From Thermococcus sp. (GTDB lineage Archaea; Methanobacteriota_B; Thermococci; Thermococcales; Thermococcaceae), in assembly GCA_021160985.1 (NCBI GenBank), contig JAGHBN010000032.1, positions 1 through 7,718 of the forward strand: 7,718 nucleotides of DNA. Direction: 5' to 3'. The number at the start of each line of letters is the position of its first letter. The first letter of the stretch is position 1. Of the stretch, positions 5,359 to 7,718 are shown one piece after another. Made by a program: the position numbers and the translations under genes. A model generated the notes under the pieces. It was not told the origin of the DNA, searched no databases, and saw only the letters and a program-made list of their open reading frames with translations.

Positions 5359-7718
5359 TAGTACCAGCGGCCCCTTATGATGTCCCTTACCTCTATCATG
5401 GTAAAGGTCTCTGTCCTGTCTATGAGCTTCGCCGTCTCCTCCCAGCTATGAGCTTGAAGGACGCGGTAGATAAGGAGCCCTATCTGCCTCTCATCGAGGT
5501 AGGGCTTCATCCAGCCGTCGAGGAAGTAGAGCTTGACGATGGGCTTGACGGCATCAACGACCGTGTCGTAGGTGAGAACCTTGCCCGTGAACGCATCCAG
5601 CCTCTTCTTCTGGATGTCCGTGAGGTGAACAGGGTATTCAACGGCCTCGCCGAAAGGTGTCTCAAAGAGCCAGCGCGCTATCTCGGGCTCGAGCTCCCTG
5701 TGGGTGTCCCCGAGCCACTCCGTGAACCTTATCCTGAACTCGTCGTTGGCCTTCTTGATGAGCTTCCTCGCTCTCTCGCTTATCGGCTTGAGGACTATTG
5801 CAGTGTACTCGCCGCTGACCGGGTTTCGGGCAGGGCTGAGGTGTACCACCGCAAAGCCGTTCCTGACCCAGAAGCGGACGAGCTCTTCGCTCGCACCGAA
5901 GCCGGAGCCTATCCAGTCGAGGCCCTTCTCCCTCGCTTCCTTCTCAAGGAGCTCAAGGGCCTTGCTTCCGAGCCCCATGTCCATAGCGTCCGGGTGCGTC
6001 GCGATTCTGACTATGCGGTAGCCCTTCAGCTTGGCGAACTCCTTCAGGTAGTGGTGCTTGACCATCATATCGGGGATTATGTTGCCCCTCGGCTTGTAGC
6101 CCTTGGCCATTTTCTCGATGACGTTCTTGGGAATTCCGCCCTCTTTGGCTATCTGGACTGCCGTAACAATCTTGCCGTTTTTCAGCCTGAGCACGCGGGC
6201 CTCGTGGTGGGGCGCATCGGCCAGCAGGGCAACGTCGCTTGGCCTGTTGCGGTAGTGGGCGAGGATGTAGATTCCAACGAAGTGCCTGAGGTCTTCCCTG
6301 TCGTTTTCGAACCAGTCGTCGAGGTCTGGCTCCTCAAGGCAGACTTCCTTCTTCTTGATCAGCTCGAAGTCCTCCTCTGTGAGCTCCACTGGTTCAGCAT
6401 CAAGGAGCAGGACGTCAAAGAGCCACCGCTCAATCGGGTCGTTTTCAGCGTAGCGGATTGGCTCATCCATGTGGAGCTCCTTAAACTCCCTCTTCTCTCT
6501 CGCCCTCTTGAGGAACTTGACCGAGAAGCCCCTTCCCGCTCCCTCGTAGCCGTGGATTGTTGAGGAGTAAACGACCCTCTCCCTGTTCAGGTACTTGTGG
6601 AGTATCGGCACGTGAATTCCCGCGGCCTCGTCGAGAATGTAGAGGTCGGCGCTCTTCTTGTGGCCCTCGGCCGGTGGGTAATAGCGGAGGCCGATTTTCC
6701 TCGCGTAGAGCTCCTTTATCAGGCCCCTCTCCTCAACGACGTGGGGCTTAAAGCCAAGCTTTTCAAGGGCCCTCTTGGCGAAGCGGAAGAGAGCCTGGAC
6801 GTTCTCAAGCTCTGGAGCTGTAACAACGATTCTCGTCCTCTTCTTTAGAGCCAAGGCCAGGCCTATTGCGCCTATTCCAACGGAAACGCTCTTGCCCCTT
6901 CCCCTGTCTGCAGTCAGAACGAGCATTCCGCCATCAACGAGCTCCTCGAAGGCCTTCAAGACCTCAACCTGGCCCTCGGTTAAGGCCATCTCGTAGAGCT
7001 CCCTCGGGAAGAGGGTCTCCTCGGGAACCGGCACCCCCTTTCTGCCCTTTACCCTGGCCTGGCTCTTGTGTCTCTTCGGCTTTTTCCTGGCCTTTCCGTT
7101 CTCGGTGATTATGTAGATGCCATCGTGCTCCGTGAACTTCCGGATTAGACGCCTGTTGAAGCGCTTTTTAACGTCGTCTATCGTGTAGGGCGGCGTGACG
7201 AGGCTCTTGTGGAAGCCGGTCCACATGTTCTTCCACTTCTCGAATGGGTGAGCGAGTATGAATATCAGCCCCCCGCCGCGGACGGTCTCGATGATCCTGC
7301 CGAGGTCGTTGGGGGAGTAGTCATAGCTCATATCCAGAACGAGCAGGTCGTACGTCCTTCCGAGGATGTCGCGGGTGTGCTTAAAGGTTACGGCCTTAAC
7401 GTTAACATCTGAACCGGCCAGAACGTCAAAGTGTTTCCTGAACGCTTCGTAGCGTTTTCTACCAAACGTCTCCTCTCCGAGGGCATCTGTCGCGTAGAGA
7501 ACCTCTATTTTGTCCTCCCCCTCGTCGCGGAGGCGCTTCTTCTTCAGCTCGTCTATGACGCTGCCCAGGACCCTGGCCGAGGCTCCAGCAAGGATTCCGG
7601 CCAGTTCTGCCTTCTTTAGGGTGTCTCCCTCAATTATTATCATTCTCCTGTGGAACTTCTCCAGGGCCTGAGCAAGGGCAGTCTCGGTGAGCTTGAGAAC
7701 CGAGTCCTTAACCTTCTC
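5340..7718 (-). CDS. tmcA: TmcA, RNA cytidine acetyltransferase (N-terminus beyond window)
   Basis: This is the archaeal homologue of TmcA/Kre33/NAT10, which makes N4-acetylcytidine in RNA from acetyl-CoA and ATP. The frame stays open past ATG 7643 to the window edge (25 more codons ending in KFHRR), so 792 residues are visible and the start lies outside. Numbering from the 7643 ATG, the order is an N-terminal TmcA_N-like domain (1-175), a very basic linker (about 180-203), then a helicase-like ATPase with Walker A ADRGRGKS (245-252, Lys251) and Walker B LYILDEAAG (Asp338-Glu339). A GNAT acetyltransferase domain follows, with the acetyl-CoA loop MDMGLGSKAL (Gly557-Leu-Gly559) and FGASEELVRFWVRNGF. 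The C-terminal part resembles the tRNA-binding region. All key motifs look intact. In bacteria the target is the wobble C of elongator tRNA-Met. In Thermococcus, published work describes widespread, temperature-dependent ac4C in rRNA, tRNA and other RNAs. The basic linker may aid RNA binding (inference). Confidence 0.95.
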   Translation of the reverse strand, partial: EKVKDSVLKLTETALAQALEKFHRRMIIIEGDTLKKAELAGILAGASARVLGSVIDELKKKRLRDEGEDKIEVLYATDALGEETFGRKRYEAFRKHFDVLAGSDVNVKAVTFKHTRDILGRTYDLLVLDMSYDYSPNDLGRIIETVRGGGLIFILAHPFEKWKNMWTGFHKSLVTPPYTIDDVKKRFNRRLIRKFTEHDGIYIITENGKARKKPKRHKSQARVKGRKGVPVPEETLFPRELYEMALTEGQVEVLKAFEELVDGGMLVLTADRGRGKSVSVGIGAIGLALALKKRTRIVVTAPELENVQALFRFAKRALEKLGFKPHVVEERGLIKELYARKIGLRYYPPAEGHKKSADLYILDEAAGIHVPILHKYLNRERVVYSSTIHGYEGAGRGFSVKFLKRAREKREFKELHMDEPIRYAENDPIERWLFDVLLLDAEPVELTEEDFELIKKKEVCLEEPDLDDWFENDREDLRHFVGIYILAHYRNRPSDVALLADAPHHEARVLRLKNGKIVTAVQIAKEGGIPKNVIEKMAKGYKPRGNIIPDMMVKHHYLKEFAKLKGYRIVRIATHPDAMDMGLGSKALELLEKEAREKGLDWIGSGFGASEELVRFWVRNGFAVVHLSPARNPVSGEYTAIVLKPISERARKLIKKANDEFRIRFTEWLGDTHRELEPEIARWLFETPFGEAVEYPVHLTDIQKKRLDAFTGKVLTYDTVVDAVKPIVKLYFLDGWMKPYLDERQIGLLIYRVLQAHSWEETAKLIDRTETFTMIEVRDIIRGRWYYYKRLL

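Noticed and set aside
5448..6563. 371-codon plus-strand open frame opposite tmcA
   Set aside because: It is antisense to the unambiguous TmcA ATPase and GNAT domains. High-GC coding strands often leave the opposite frame open, and its translation shows no coherent domain.

Overview
The window looks like chromosomal DNA of a hyperthermophilic euryarchaeon of the Thermococcales, most likely Thermococcus. The evidence is an archaeal asparaginyl-tRNA synthetase, an archaeal tRNA with encoded CCA, TATA boxes in place of bacterial -10/-35 elements, GGTGA/GGGGGT ribosome binding sites, an archaeal TmcA, TIGR00288-type NYN proteins, and a secreted protein with the CGP-CTERM signal known only from this group. 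Species cannot be named from the sequence alone.

Layout, left to right. (1) 2-601, +: C-terminal 199 residues of asparaginyl-tRNA synthetase (5' end outside the window), with a perfect 9-bp stem-loop across its stop codon. (2) 653-729, +: tRNA-Arg(TCT) with its own TATA box. (3) 866-2473, +: a membrane-anchored transglutaminase-like protein with an unrecognised N-terminal domain, a basic Lys/Pro/Thr linker, one membrane span and an outward papain-fold-like domain. By eye its base composition is more AT-rich than its neighbours. (4) 2474-2575: short convergent spacer with hairpins and a T-tract. (5) 2576-3718, -: thiamine-type ABC transporter substrate-binding protein with signal peptide and CGP-CTERM tail; no permease or ATPase gene is present in the window. 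(6) 3815-4839, -: two tandem, overlapping NYN-domain (PIN-like nuclease fold) paralogues. One keeps the acidic active-site pattern; the other has lost several of those acids. (7) 4840-4953: divergent promoter region with an 8-bp palindrome. (8) 4954-5358, +: small multi-span membrane protein of unknown function. (9) 5340-7718, -: TmcA, the ATP-dependent RNA cytidine acetyltransferase, overlapping the membrane protein tail-to-tail by 19 bp and running off the right edge.

Much of the window concerns RNA: aminoacylation (AsnRS, tRNA-Arg), RNA base acetylation (TmcA) and a putative RNase pair (NYN proteins). The two surface-associated proteins (transglutaminase-like protein and thiamine-binding protein) lie between these and need not be related to them. 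The strongest lead for something undescribed is the coupled pair of an apparently active and an apparently inactive NYN protein, which suggests a nuclease with a pseudoenzyme partner. No CRISPR array, insertion sequence or obvious mobile element was seen.
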